The notes under the pieces were generated by a model. That model ran no database searches and had not been told where the DNA came from. It worked only from the letters and a program-made list of their open reading frames with translations. Shown in pieces: positions 6,189-13,611 of a DNA stretch of 13,611 nt (position 1 is its first letter; each line of letters opens with the position of its first letter). The translations under genes were made by a program, and so were the position numbers. Source of the stretch: JAUVHV01 sp964523875 (GTDB taxonomy: Bacteria; Omnitrophota; Gorgyraeia; JABMRG01); NCBI GenBank assembly GCA_964523875.1, contig CAZGAS010000032.1, forward strand, positions 1-13,611, written 5' to 3'.

Positions 6189-7625
6189 ATGTATCCTCTA
6201 AAATACAAAGTTATCTTAACGGCACTATTACTTATAATATTCTTACCGCTTACCTATTACCTATTTATGGGGTTTTCTCTTTTTGAGTCTGACCCTTCAT
6301 ACCTTTTGTGTGTTATGCCTTATCTTGTCACACTATCCGCAACAGCGATAATTTTATCCCCTATATTACTGCAGGCTAATGGGCATTGGACCTGTTTTTA
6401 TATTGTCGCGACAGTAATATCTATTATCTCTTTGACAACAGGGCAATATTATTATCTTTTCTGGCTGATAGCGCTTTTGGGAACCTCTATCGCAATGCAC
6501 GTATTTTACAGGAAGAGGGTTGACGGGCTGAAAAAGAAGATAAATGCCGTGGAAAAAGTTAAGGAGGCGGTTAATGTTGTTAAGTTTCATTGGCAACAGG
6601 CCAAAGAGTTTAATAATGCCTTATCCCAGCGCCTGGACAGGTACAGGAGTTTACGGGAGATAGGGGAATCTTTCAGTGCCAGGCTCTCCTTAGAAGATAT
6701 ATGCCAGCTTGCTGTAGATACAGCGTATGATATGATACCTGAGACTGATACGGCAATGCTTTTTTTGGTGAATGAGAAGCATCAAAAACTGATGCTTTCA
6801 GCGTCTAAGAAGGCGACTGCATTGCCGAAGATAAAGTCAAAGACAGGTGATATTTTCGATAAATGGGTGTTTAAGGAGAGAAAATCCCTGAGCGTAGAAG
6901 ATATTAACGAGGATTTTCGATTTAACTATACCCCGTTAAATACAGAGAGATATTTTAAGTCCTTAATTAGCGCTCCTATGGTAAGCCAGTCACGTATGGT
7001 AGGGCTGCTGCGTTTAAATAGCAGGGAAAAAAATAGCTATTCGTTTGATGACTTACGCCTCCTTGATTTTATATCTGACCTTGCGTCAAGCGCTATCAAT
7101 AATGCCCGTCTTTATAAGACCACGGAAGAGCTTTCCACAAAAGATTCCCTAACAGGTTTTTATATACACAGGTATTTAAAGGAGTCACTTGCCAGAGAAG
7201 TGGAGAGAGCGCGTATTAACAAAACTCCCCTTTCTCTTATTATGATAGATATAGACCATTTTAAGGATTATAACGATCGATATGGCCATTCCGCGGGCGA
7301 TAAGGTGCTTATGGGTATTTCCCGTATTATTTTTAATGACGCGGTAAAGTATACCCAGCTTATAGCGCGTTATGGCGGCGAGGAGTTTGTAATCGTGCTC
7401 CCTAATATGGATAAGGAGAAAGCGTACGAACTGGCGGAAAAGATAAGGATTGATATATCTATGCGCAAGTTCTCCCTAAGGCGTAAAGAGACAAATGTTA
7501 CGGTATCCGCAGGGGTCACGTCGTACACAGATGAGATAATAAAGAGCGAAGAGCTTCTTAAAAAGACAGATTTTTTGTTATATAAAGCCAAAAAGGAAGG
7601 CCGTAATAAAGTATGCGTTGCCTGA
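6189..7625 (+). CDS. Membrane GAF-GGDEF diguanylate cyclase (first of pair)
   Basis: This protein probably makes the second messenger c-di-GMP from two GTP at the inner membrane. The 478 residues begin with about four hydrophobic segments (roughly 8-28, 38-60, 68-84 and 88-107). A Lys-rich amphipathic, possibly coiled-coil linker (about 110-155) follows, then a GAF-type sensor domain (about 155-300) and a C-terminal GGDEF domain (about 312-478). Active-site features are present: DIDHFKDYND for metal and guanine binding, and GGEEF at 396-400. The product-inhibition I-site is absent: the four residues at the RxxD position read KYTQ. The ATG lies six bases after the ABC ATPase stop and has no clear Shine-Dalgarno, so translation is probably coupled. 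The 3' end overlaps the next, paralogous gene by 13 bases. Confidence 0.9.
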   Translation: MYPLKYKVILTALLLIIFLPLTYYLFMGFSLFESDPSYLLCVMPYLVTLSATAIILSPILLQANGHWTCFYIVATVISIISLTTGQYYYLFWLIALLGTSIAMHVFYRKRVDGLKKKINAVEKVKEAVNVVKFHWQQAKEFNNALSQRLDRYRSLREIGESFSARLSLEDICQLAVDTAYDMIPETDTAMLFLVNEKHQKLMLSASKKATALPKIKSKTGDIFDKWVFKERKSLSVEDINEDFRFNYTPLNTERYFKSLISAPMVSQSRMVGLLRLNSREKNSYSFDDLRLLDFISDLASSAINNARLYKTTEELSTKDSLTGFYIHRYLKESLAREVERARINKTPLSLIMIDIDHFKDYNDRYGHSAGDKVLMGISRIIFNDAVKYTQLIARYGGEEFVIVLPNMDKEKAYELAEKIRIDISMRKFSLRRKETNVTVSAGVTSYTDEIIKSEELLKKTDFLLYKAKKEGRNKVCVA

Positions 7626-9001
7626 TATCTCTTATTGTTGTAAGTATAATCTATATAGCCGCACTGCTTAATATAATAAAGGTTGACTTCTATAACCCTG
7701 TATTTAGCATTGTTATTATACCGTTAACGGTTTCAGTTATATTCTTCTCTTTTTATGAGGCGATTTTAGTAATATCTGTCTGCCTGCTCATGTCAGTCAG
7801 TTTTTTATTTTTAGGTGCGAGCTCAGGCAGTGTTCTTCAGGCGATTATTTTTTTAATAACGGCAACTTGCGCTGGTGTCGCGCTAAGGCTGGTTACGTTT
7901 AAGGCGCTGGATATGAAAGGGAGGGTCTTAAGTGTTATAAAAGAGGAATATCGTTCATTTCATGACCTGGATATGAAAGCGAAAAATGAAAAGCTCCATC
8001 TCCAGAAGACGGTTCATGATATAAGCAGCCTCTATCAGGCGCCCAAGAAGATGATATCCTCCACTACACTTGAGGAGCTTATAAGCTGTATGAAGAAGTC
8101 TCTTATTGGATACTTTGCCTTTTCAAAATGCAAGCTGATAATATTTTCTTTTAAAGGTAAAGGGCCTCATATCGATACGGTATATAATATATCCGAGGAC
8201 AAGGATAGTAATCAGAATGGTTTAACCGGCTATGAGGAGGCGCTCTGCGGCTTGATAAAAGATAAGAACAGCCCACTAATAGTGGATAGGGCATCTAATA
8301 TGCTGCCACCTGATACACTCGGGCTTCCTGATACCATAGAGACCTTTATAGCAATGCCCCTTATCGCGGGTAACAGGTTTAATGGCCTCTTTGCTATCGA
8401 AGGCCCCCAGCTTGATGATATGGTTCGTTTTGTGATACTAGGCCACCAGTTCGCTATTGTCCTTGAAAGGATAAGGTTATACTCCCTTGTGCAGGAACTG
8501 GCTATTACAGATGGATTAACAGATATTTTTGTGCGCAGGTATTTTCTTAAACGACTTCGTGAGGAGATAGGTAGGGCCGCTCACTTTGCTACAAGCCTCT
8601 CTTTCCTGATGCTTGATATAGACTATTTTAAAAGATGCAATGATAAATTCGGACATCTCGTGGGGGATGTAGCCCTTAGAAGAATAGCGGATATACTTAA
8701 AGATAATCTGCGCGATATAGATATCATAAGCCGTTATGGAGGGGAAGAGTTCGCGATATTGCTTCCTGAGACAACTAAAGAAGGCGCCTTTGTTGTTGGA
8801 GAAAGATTGCGGGAAGCGGTTGAGAAAGCGGATATCAATGCTTACGACGAAAACATAAAACTTACCATTAGCATGGGTATTTCCACGTTTCCGGATGACA
8901 CAAGTGAATTAAGCCAGCTTATTGACAGGGCAGACCAGATGCTCTATAAGTCAAAGGAAGCCGGCAGAAACAGGGTGATGGTTTATGAAGGCAAAAAATA
9001 G
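7613..9001 (+). CDS. Membrane GAF-GGDEF diguanylate cyclase (second of pair)
   Basis: This is a 462-residue paralogue of the preceding gene with the same architecture. It has about four N-terminal membrane segments (roughly 3-22, 28-48, 50-70 and 74-95), a charged linker, a GAF-like domain (about 135-290) and a GGDEF domain (about 297-462). The active site has DIDYFKRCND and GGEEF at 376-380. Unlike its neighbour it carries the allosteric I-site, RDID at 367-370, exactly nine residues before GGEEF, so c-di-GMP feedback inhibition is expected. The ATG at 7613 lies inside the end of the first cyclase gene, with AAGGAAGG about 13 bases upstream. Its own 3' end overlaps the ROK kinase start by 17 bases. 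The three genes are therefore very probably one transcript. Confidence 0.9.
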   Translation: MRCLISLIVVSIIYIAALLNIIKVDFYNPVFSIVIIPLTVSVIFFSFYEAILVISVCLLMSVSFLFLGASSGSVLQAIIFLITATCAGVALRLVTFKALDMKGRVLSVIKEEYRSFHDLDMKAKNEKLHLQKTVHDISSLYQAPKKMISSTTLEELISCMKKSLIGYFAFSKCKLIIFSFKGKGPHIDTVYNISEDKDSNQNGLTGYEEALCGLIKDKNSPLIVDRASNMLPPDTLGLPDTIETFIAMPLIAGNRFNGLFAIEGPQLDDMVRFVILGHQFAIVLERIRLYSLVQELAITDGLTDIFVRRYFLKRLREEIGRAAHFATSLSFLMLDIDYFKRCNDKFGHLVGDVALRRIADILKDNLRDIDIISRYGGEEFAILLPETTKEGAFVVGERLREAVEKADINAYDENIKLTISMGISTFPDDTSELSQLIDRADQMLYKSKEAGRNRVMVYEGKK

Positions 9002-9944
9002 AATAATAGGTATAGACTTTGGGGCAACATTTATAAAATTTGGCTTGTTGAATTTAAAAGGAGAGATACTTAAAAAAAGCTCTTTTTCAACAAAGGCCCA
9101 CCCATCAAGGCAGGGCCTGATATCCCGCATCATTGTTGAGGCAGAATCTATAATTACAGGTTCCAGGGCTAATCTCCTGGGCGTTGGTATCGGAGTACCT
9201 GGCCAGGTTGATTACAAAAAGGGTATTATATATAACCTTACCAATGTAAAAGGATGGAGAAGAGCCCATTTAAGAGATATTGTAAGATCCCGGCTTAAGG
9301 TACCTGTCTTTATTGATAATGACGCGAATGCTGCCTGTGTAGGTGAGGCCAAATGGGGCGCGGGTAAGGGCTTTAGTGATATTGTCTGCATTACATTAGG
9401 CTCTGGCCTAGGAAGTGGTGTGATGATAGAGGGAAAGATATTCAGGGGAAGAGGTTATTCCGCGGCGGAGATGGGCCATTTGTGTATAGAGCGGTATGGT
9501 TTGAAATGTAATTGCGGCTCAAGGGGCTGCCTGGAGACATTTGCTGGAAACAGTTATATTGTAAAAGAGGCGGTTAACCGTCTGAAAAAGGGAGAGAGGT
9601 CCATCTTAAGAAAACTCGCAAATGACAATCTTTCCGCGATAACCCCAAGGCTTATAGATGAGGCTTCCAAAAAAGGCGACAGGTTTTCCATCAATGTATG
9701 GAAACGGATGGGGGAGAATGTGGGCATAGGTTTGAGCGGTATAGTCAATACATTCAATCCCGAGATTATAGTTATTGGAGGCGGCGTAGCTAAATCAGGA
9801 AAATTTTTATTTGACTCTATAAGAAAAACTGTTAAAGAGCGCGCTATTGGTATCTTTACAAGAGACCTTAAGATAAAAAGGGCCAAGTTCATAGAAGACG
9901 CGGGCACTGTAGGCGCTGCCGCGTTAGTGTTAGATGGGGATTAA
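8985..9944 (+). CDS. ROK family sugar kinase (glucokinase-like)
   Basis: This is a 319-residue ROK-family protein, probably an ATP-dependent hexose kinase of the cytoplasm. The phosphate-binding motif is at the N-terminus (DFGATFIKFG, from D11; many relatives have DxGGT). The catalytic aspartate is in FIDNDANAACVGE (D113). The ROK zinc site is intact, with H165 and the CxCGxxGC cluster C175, C177 and C182, followed by LE. A C-terminal IVIGGGVAKSG segment is also typical. No DNA-binding helix-turn-helix precedes the domain, so it is a kinase rather than a NagC/XylR-type repressor. Substrate specificity (glucose, mannose, N-acetyl sugars) cannot be read from the sequence. The start overlaps the second cyclase gene by 17 bases, and no other start fits the motif positions. 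Confidence 0.92.
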   Translation: MKAKNRIIGIDFGATFIKFGLLNLKGEILKKSSFSTKAHPSRQGLISRIIVEAESIITGSRANLLGVGIGVPGQVDYKKGIIYNLTNVKGWRRAHLRDIVRSRLKVPVFIDNDANAACVGEAKWGAGKGFSDIVCITLGSGLGSGVMIEGKIFRGRGYSAAEMGHLCIERYGLKCNCGSRGCLETFAGNSYIVKEAVNRLKKGERSILRKLANDNLSAITPRLIDEASKKGDRFSINVWKRMGENVGIGLSGIVNTFNPEIIVIGGGVAKSGKFLFDSIRKTVKERAIGIFTRDLKIKRAKFIEDAGTVGAAALVLDGD

Positions 9945-9959
9945 TTCCTGACTTCACTG

Positions 9960-10045
9960 TCTTTGCGAGGGAGCCTTGAACCGGAATAAGTTCGATTCAG
10001 GGGAAATTCCGTGACCGAAGCAGTCCCAGGCTAGAGATTACCGTT
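9960..10045. repeat. REP-like palindromic element in the ROK-lptD spacer
   Basis: The spacer between the ROK gene and lptD contains several overlapping inverted repeats: CCTTGAA (9974-9980) with TTCAGGG (9996-10002), TTGAAC (9976-9981) with GTTCGA (9990-9995), and CGGAAT (9982-9987) with ATTCCG (10006-10011). The flanks TTTGCGAGGGAGC and GACCGAAGCAGTCCC resemble the TTGCGAGGAGC...CGAAGCAATC repeat that I recall from intergenic regions of many bacterial genomes. Only one copy lies in the window. It could also act as a partial terminator for the upstream run, though there is no T-run. Confidence 0.5.
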
Positions 10046-10068
10046 ACATTACGTAGGAATATAAAATT

Positions 10069-12273
10069 GTGAAGAGATTATTTATAATAATATTGCTTGT
10101 TAGTTTGGTGCTGCCGTCCGTAGGGCTTGTTTATAATGTTTTGCGCAAGGCTTATGCGGAAGATGAACCAATAGAGTGTGATGGTGACAAGATAGAGTAC
10201 TTCGAGAACGAGAATAAGGTTGTAGGAAGCGGAGATGTTGTAATAAAATATAAAGATATGATACTTACATGCGACGAGGTAGCGGTATGGACAGAGACTT
10301 ACGATGTAACCGCCCAAGGTAATGTAAAATTTACGCAGGGTGAGAATACCTTCGGCGGGCAAAAGATAGATTATAACTTTAGGGCCAGCACAGGCAAGAT
10401 ACAGGATTTCACAGGTTCCGCTGACCTTTGGTATGTGAAAGGAAAAGAGGGCCAGCAGGTCAGCGAGGAAAAGATTATCGTAAGAAAGAGCTACATTACA
10501 ACGTGCGACCACAAGGTGCCGCACTGGAAGATATCCGCGGACAGGGTAGAGGTATATCCTGGCAAGGTGGTAAATACATATAACGCGGTCATGTGGATAA
10601 ACCCGTTATCCATACCAGGCTTTGATATTCCCTTATTGTGGTTACCATTTTATTGCCACCCCTTAGATGATAATCGCCCTCATGTTACCTTAGTGCCCGG
10701 AAAGAATAATGATTGGGGGCTCTATCTATTAAGCGCGTGGCGCTATAATCTTACCCCTAACCAGAAAGGTTACTTTCATTTAGATTATAGAGAGAAAAAA
10801 GGCCTGGCAGTAGGTATGGATTATATCTATGACAGTAAGTTTATCGGTAAGGGTAATATATTCGGTTATTATATGAATGAGCGAGACCTGAAAAGGAGTC
10901 ATTTCTATGATAAGTGGCGTAAGCCCGATGATGATACAGGGCCTACAACAGAGCAGGAGAAAGGCCTTTTACGCGTACGACATCAGTGGGAAGCTACACC
11001 AAATACCCTTGTAACAGCGGAATTATATAAGTACAAAAATGAGAGCTTCTTGAAGGATTACTTCTATAATGAATATGAAAAGGATGAGCACCCGATATCT
11101 TACGCCCTTGCCGCGCATACATTACCGTTTGGTACTTTAAGCGTTTTAACAAGAAAGAGGATGAATAGATTTGATTCAATGACAGAGCTTCTTCCTGAGG
11201 CAAAGCTGAATATAAATAATCAGCGTATCGGAAGCAGCTCTTTTTATTACACAGGAAACTTTAAGGCGGCAAACATGAATAAGGTCTACGCGAGGCATAC
11301 AGATGAAGACCCGGGCACTATTACAGATCCGGAACACGCGAATGTCTATGATTCGTATAATCAATTATCTTATCAGACAAAGCTCGGTTTTCTATCTGTA
11401 ACACCTTACGCCGGAACAAAGCAGACATACCTTAGCAGGGATATGAGCGGAGATACAGGGCTTATGAATGGCGCCGCGTATACAGGGGTTGATATTAGCA
11501 CAAAGTTTTATAAGGTATTTGAGGCGCACGGGGCCCCTTTAGGCATAGAATTAAACAGGCTTCGCCATGTAGTAACACCTACTGTCAACTATAACCATAT
11601 ATCTAAGCCTACACAACCCGCGAGTGAGATGCTTACAGACGGCGTTACCAGGAGTAGTGTTATGACTTTCGGGTTAGAGAACAAGCTGCAGACTAAGCTC
11701 GGGAAAGACTCGGACCAGGTAGTCGACCTCGCGATGCTGCTTGTTGAAACCACCTATGATTTTGCTCAAACACCCGGTGGCCAGCTCGGCGATTATACAG
11801 CGAAATTAGAGTTAAAGCCATATGAATGGCTTACAGCTACTTCAGACACAATTGTAGATCCGCATAAACTATACCACCATGAATGGCTCCAAACCATAAA
11901 CAACAACCTCTCTTTCAATTTTCCACAAAAAGGCTCTTTGGGTATAGGCCATAGTTACCAGGCAGGCGCGAATAATATAATAGCACAGGCAAAACTTGAT
12001 TTTATCCCTGGCTGGAAAATCAGTATCTATGAGGACTTTGATGTATTGGCAACTCGCCATGGCGCGACAAAGAAGAATGATTTAAAGGAACAGGAATATA
12101 TAATTACAAAGGACTTACACTGCTGGGAAGTGGATTTAAGGTATAATGTCTCGAGAGACCAGGGTGAAGAGGTAATGCTTATATTCAGGCTTAAGGCGTT
12201 TCCTGATATACCATTTGAGTTTGGCAGGAACTACCATAAGCCAAAGGTTGGTTCCCAGGGCTATGAGAATTAA
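10069..12273 (+). CDS. lptD: LPS-assembly outer-membrane protein LptD
   Basis: LptD, with the lipoprotein LptE, inserts lipopolysaccharide into the outer leaflet of the outer membrane. The 734-residue protein starts with a signal peptide (KR, hydrophobic core at about 4-24, likely cleavage after AYA at residue 30). An OstA/LptA-like beta-jellyroll follows (about 35-150: DKIEYFENENKVVGSGDV, VTAQGNVKF), then a long C-terminal beta-barrel rich in alternating aromatic strands. Cysteines at 37, 68, 146 (TTCDHKVPHW), 196 and 685 (HCWEVDLRY) include candidates for the interdomain disulfides known from E. coli LptD, although the C-terminal CC pair is a single C here. The start is GTG at 10069, directly before the signal peptide, with a weak AGGA upstream. 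The sugar-nucleotide dehydrogenase gene follows after 34 bases. LptE is not in the window. Confidence 0.9.
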   Translation: MKRLFIIILLVSLVLPSVGLVYNVLRKAYAEDEPIECDGDKIEYFENENKVVGSGDVVIKYKDMILTCDEVAVWTETYDVTAQGNVKFTQGENTFGGQKIDYNFRASTGKIQDFTGSADLWYVKGKEGQQVSEEKIIVRKSYITTCDHKVPHWKISADRVEVYPGKVVNTYNAVMWINPLSIPGFDIPLLWLPFYCHPLDDNRPHVTLVPGKNNDWGLYLLSAWRYNLTPNQKGYFHLDYREKKGLAVGMDYIYDSKFIGKGNIFGYYMNERDLKRSHFYDKWRKPDDDTGPTTEQEKGLLRVRHQWEATPNTLVTAELYKYKNESFLKDYFYNEYEKDEHPISYALAAHTLPFGTLSVLTRKRMNRFDSMTELLPEAKLNINNQRIGSSSFYYTGNFKAANMNKVYARHTDEDPGTITDPEHANVYDSYNQLSYQTKLGFLSVTPYAGTKQTYLSRDMSGDTGLMNGAAYTGVDISTKFYKVFEAHGAPLGIELNRLRHVVTPTVNYNHISKPTQPASEMLTDGVTRSSVMTFGLENKLQTKLGKDSDQVVDLAMLLVETTYDFAQTPGGQLGDYTAKLELKPYEWLTATSDTIVDPHKLYHHEWLQTINNNLSFNFPQKGSLGIGHSYQAGANNIIAQAKLDFIPGWKISIYEDFDVLATRHGATKKNDLKEQEYIITKDLHCWEVDLRYNVSRDQGEEVMLIFRLKAFPDIPFEFGRNYHKPKVGSQGYEN

Positions 12274-12307
12274 TTACGCGAAAAATATACCATTGAAAGG
12301 GTAGAAG

Positions 12308-13611
12308 ATGAAAAGCACAACAAAAGAAAAGATAGCTGTCATCGGCTCAGGGTATGTAGGCCTTGTAACAGGTGCCTGCTTTGCCGAGATAGGCCATCAG
12401 GTGATCTGCATTGATAATAATGAGGAAAAGGTAGCAAACCTAAAACAGGGCAAGATCCCTATTTATGAGCCGGGGCTTTCCCCACTTATCCTAAAGAATG
12501 TAAAACGCAAGCGGCTCATATTTTCAGACAGCGTAAAAGAGGGTGTAAAGAATTCAAAGGCTATCTTTATAGCGGTAGGTACCCCGCCCAGGGCAAAAGG
12601 GGAGGCTGACTTAAGCGCTATTGAGGATGTTGCTGAAGAGGTAGCGAAATATATGGATTCATACAAGCTTATTATCCAGAAGTCAACAGTTCCTATAGCG
12701 ACAGGAGACTGGGTTGAGTCGACTGTAAGGATGTTTAAGAAGAAACACGCTAAATTCGATATAGCCTCTAACCCCGAATTCCTAAGGGAAGGCAGCGCGA
12801 TAAGTGATTTCATGAATCCTGACAGGATAGTTATCGGAGTAGAGACAAAAAGAGCCCGGGAGATACTTTCAAGGATATACAAGCCGATAAAGGGGAAGAT
12901 GATATTTACAGACGTAAAGAGCGCGGAGCTTATAAAGCATGCCTCAAACTCCTTTTTGGCCATGAAGATATCATTTATAAATTCCCTTTCCAGAATTTGT
13001 GACGCCTCGGGCGCGAATATAGACAAGGTATCGCAAGGCCTCGGCATGGATAAGAGAATAGGAAAAGATTTTTTAAAGGCAAGCCTTGGATATGGCGGTT
13101 TTTGTTTTCCAAAAGATTTGGCGGCTTTTATCAATATATGCGAACGCTTAGGATACAATCCGGAACTTTTAAAGGCCACGGCAAAGGTAAATGAACAGCA
13201 GAAAGAGTTTTTTCTCAGGAAGATAAAGAAGGCTCTTTGGAATATAAGCGGAAAAAAGATAGCGGTTCTGGGCCTTTCATTTAAACCGAATACAGACGAT
13301 ATAAGGCTTTCTCCCGCTATCAATATTATAAGAATGTTAAAGAGAGAAGGCGCTAAGATAGCTGTATTTGATCCAAAGGCCATGGAGAAGGCCAGGCAGG
13401 AATTGAGCGGAGTAGACTACTGTGATAATGCTTATGAGGCTATAAAAGACGCGGATTGCCTTGTCCTGGCAACAGACTGGCCGCAATTTGGCAGACTTGA
13501 CCTTAAGCGTGTAAAACGATTGCTAAAGAGGCCTATTGTTGTTGATGGCAGAAACATGTTTGACCCGGCTAATATGGAAAAGTTAGGTTTCAGGTATTCC
13601 AGCATTGGCAG
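12308..13611 (+). CDS. UDP-glucose 6-dehydrogenase family, 3' end cut by the window
   Basis: This enzyme of the UDP-glucose/GDP-mannose dehydrogenase family oxidises UDP-glucose to UDP-glucuronate with two NAD+, supplying precursors for surface polysaccharides. Over 434 codons are visible with no stop, so only a few C-terminal residues should be missing for a family length of about 435-450. The Rossmann motif is GSGYVG (13-18), and IAVGTPP and STVP lie further on. The catalytic Lys and Asn are in ELIKHASN (K210, N214). The catalytic cysteine is C266 in GYGGFCFPKD, where Phe replaces the more common Ser before Cys. The C-terminal nucleotide-binding domain has GLSFKPNTDDIRLSPA. The ATG is supported by GAAAGGG upstream (about 12295-12301). 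UDP-glucose is the most likely substrate, but UDP-ManNAc or GDP-mannose cannot be excluded. Confidence 0.93.
   Translation, partial: MKSTTKEKIAVIGSGYVGLVTGACFAEIGHQVICIDNNEEKVANLKQGKIPIYEPGLSPLILKNVKRKRLIFSDSVKEGVKNSKAIFIAVGTPPRAKGEADLSAIEDVAEEVAKYMDSYKLIIQKSTVPIATGDWVESTVRMFKKKHAKFDIASNPEFLREGSAISDFMNPDRIVIGVETKRAREILSRIYKPIKGKMIFTDVKSAELIKHASNSFLAMKISFINSLSRICDASGANIDKVSQGLGMDKRIGKDFLKASLGYGGFCFPKDLAAFINICERLGYNPELLKATAKVNEQQKEFFLRKIKKALWNISGKKIAVLGLSFKPNTDDIRLSPAINIIRMLKREGAKIAVFDPKAMEKARQELSGVDYCDNAYEAIKDADCLVLATDWPQFGRLDLKRVKRLLKRPIVVDGRNMFDPANMEKLGFRYSSIG

Noticed and set aside
9974..10012. tRNA gene, because of the T-loop-like GTTCGATTC
   Set aside because: No acceptor stem, D-arm or anticodon arm can be drawn around it; the hairpins present are nested differently.
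12463..13383. Long open frame of 306 codons on the minus strand
   Set aside because: It lies antisense inside the UDP-glucose dehydrogenase gene, whose + strand frame has all family motifs. The minus frame shows no recognisable domain and is a by-product of codon bias.

Overview
The window is 13.6 kb of gene-dense bacterial DNA with every recognisable gene on the + strand. An LptD-type outer-membrane LPS assembly protein with a signal peptide shows that the organism is a diderm (Gram-negative-type) bacterium. The gene mix (dnaJ/FmdB, VanZ-like, DUF1015, stand-alone corrinoid protein, AccD, UgpC/MalK-type ATPase, GAF-GGDEF pairs, ROK kinase, LptD, UDP-glucose dehydrogenase), moderate GC and short palindromic intergenic repeats resemble uncultured Omnitrophota-like genomes. 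That assignment is an impression from memory, not a demonstrated result.

Layout. (1) 1-1139 is the 3' part of dnaJ, ending at a hairpin terminator and a short REP-like motif. (2) 1240-1853 is a small FmdB-type zinc-ribbon gene that overlaps a VanZ-like membrane protein gene by one base. (3) 1854-1962 is a non-coding spacer holding two different tandem direct-repeat pairs. (4) 1963-3237 is a DUF1015 protein. (5) 3238-3526 is the longest non-coding stretch: a terminator-like hairpin, a 21-bp near-perfect palindrome, a tandem 9-mer and a probable promoter with a 16-bp perfect palindrome. (6) 3527-9944 is a tightly packed run: corrinoid protein, accD, ABC ATPase, two paralogous membrane GAF-GGDEF diguanylate cyclases and a ROK sugar kinase. 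The last three genes overlap one another. (7) 9945-10068 is a spacer with a REP-like palindromic element. (8) 10069-13611 is lptD followed by a UDP-glucose/GDP-mannose dehydrogenase that runs off the window.

How the genes may work together. The 3527-9944 run mixes fatty-acid precursor synthesis (AccD), sugar uptake energisation and phosphorylation (UgpC-type ATPase, ROK kinase) and c-di-GMP synthesis. The lptD-ugd pair concerns the cell envelope: LPS export and supply of UDP-glucuronate for surface polysaccharide. A link between c-di-GMP signalling, sugar supply and envelope polysaccharide is plausible but is inference from gene order only.

No CRISPR array, prophage, complete insertion sequence, tRNA or rRNA was seen. 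Most genes belong to known families. The most unusual points are the corrinoid protein with no methyltransferase beside it, the paired cyclases that differ in the inhibitory I-site, and the structured intergenic DNA.
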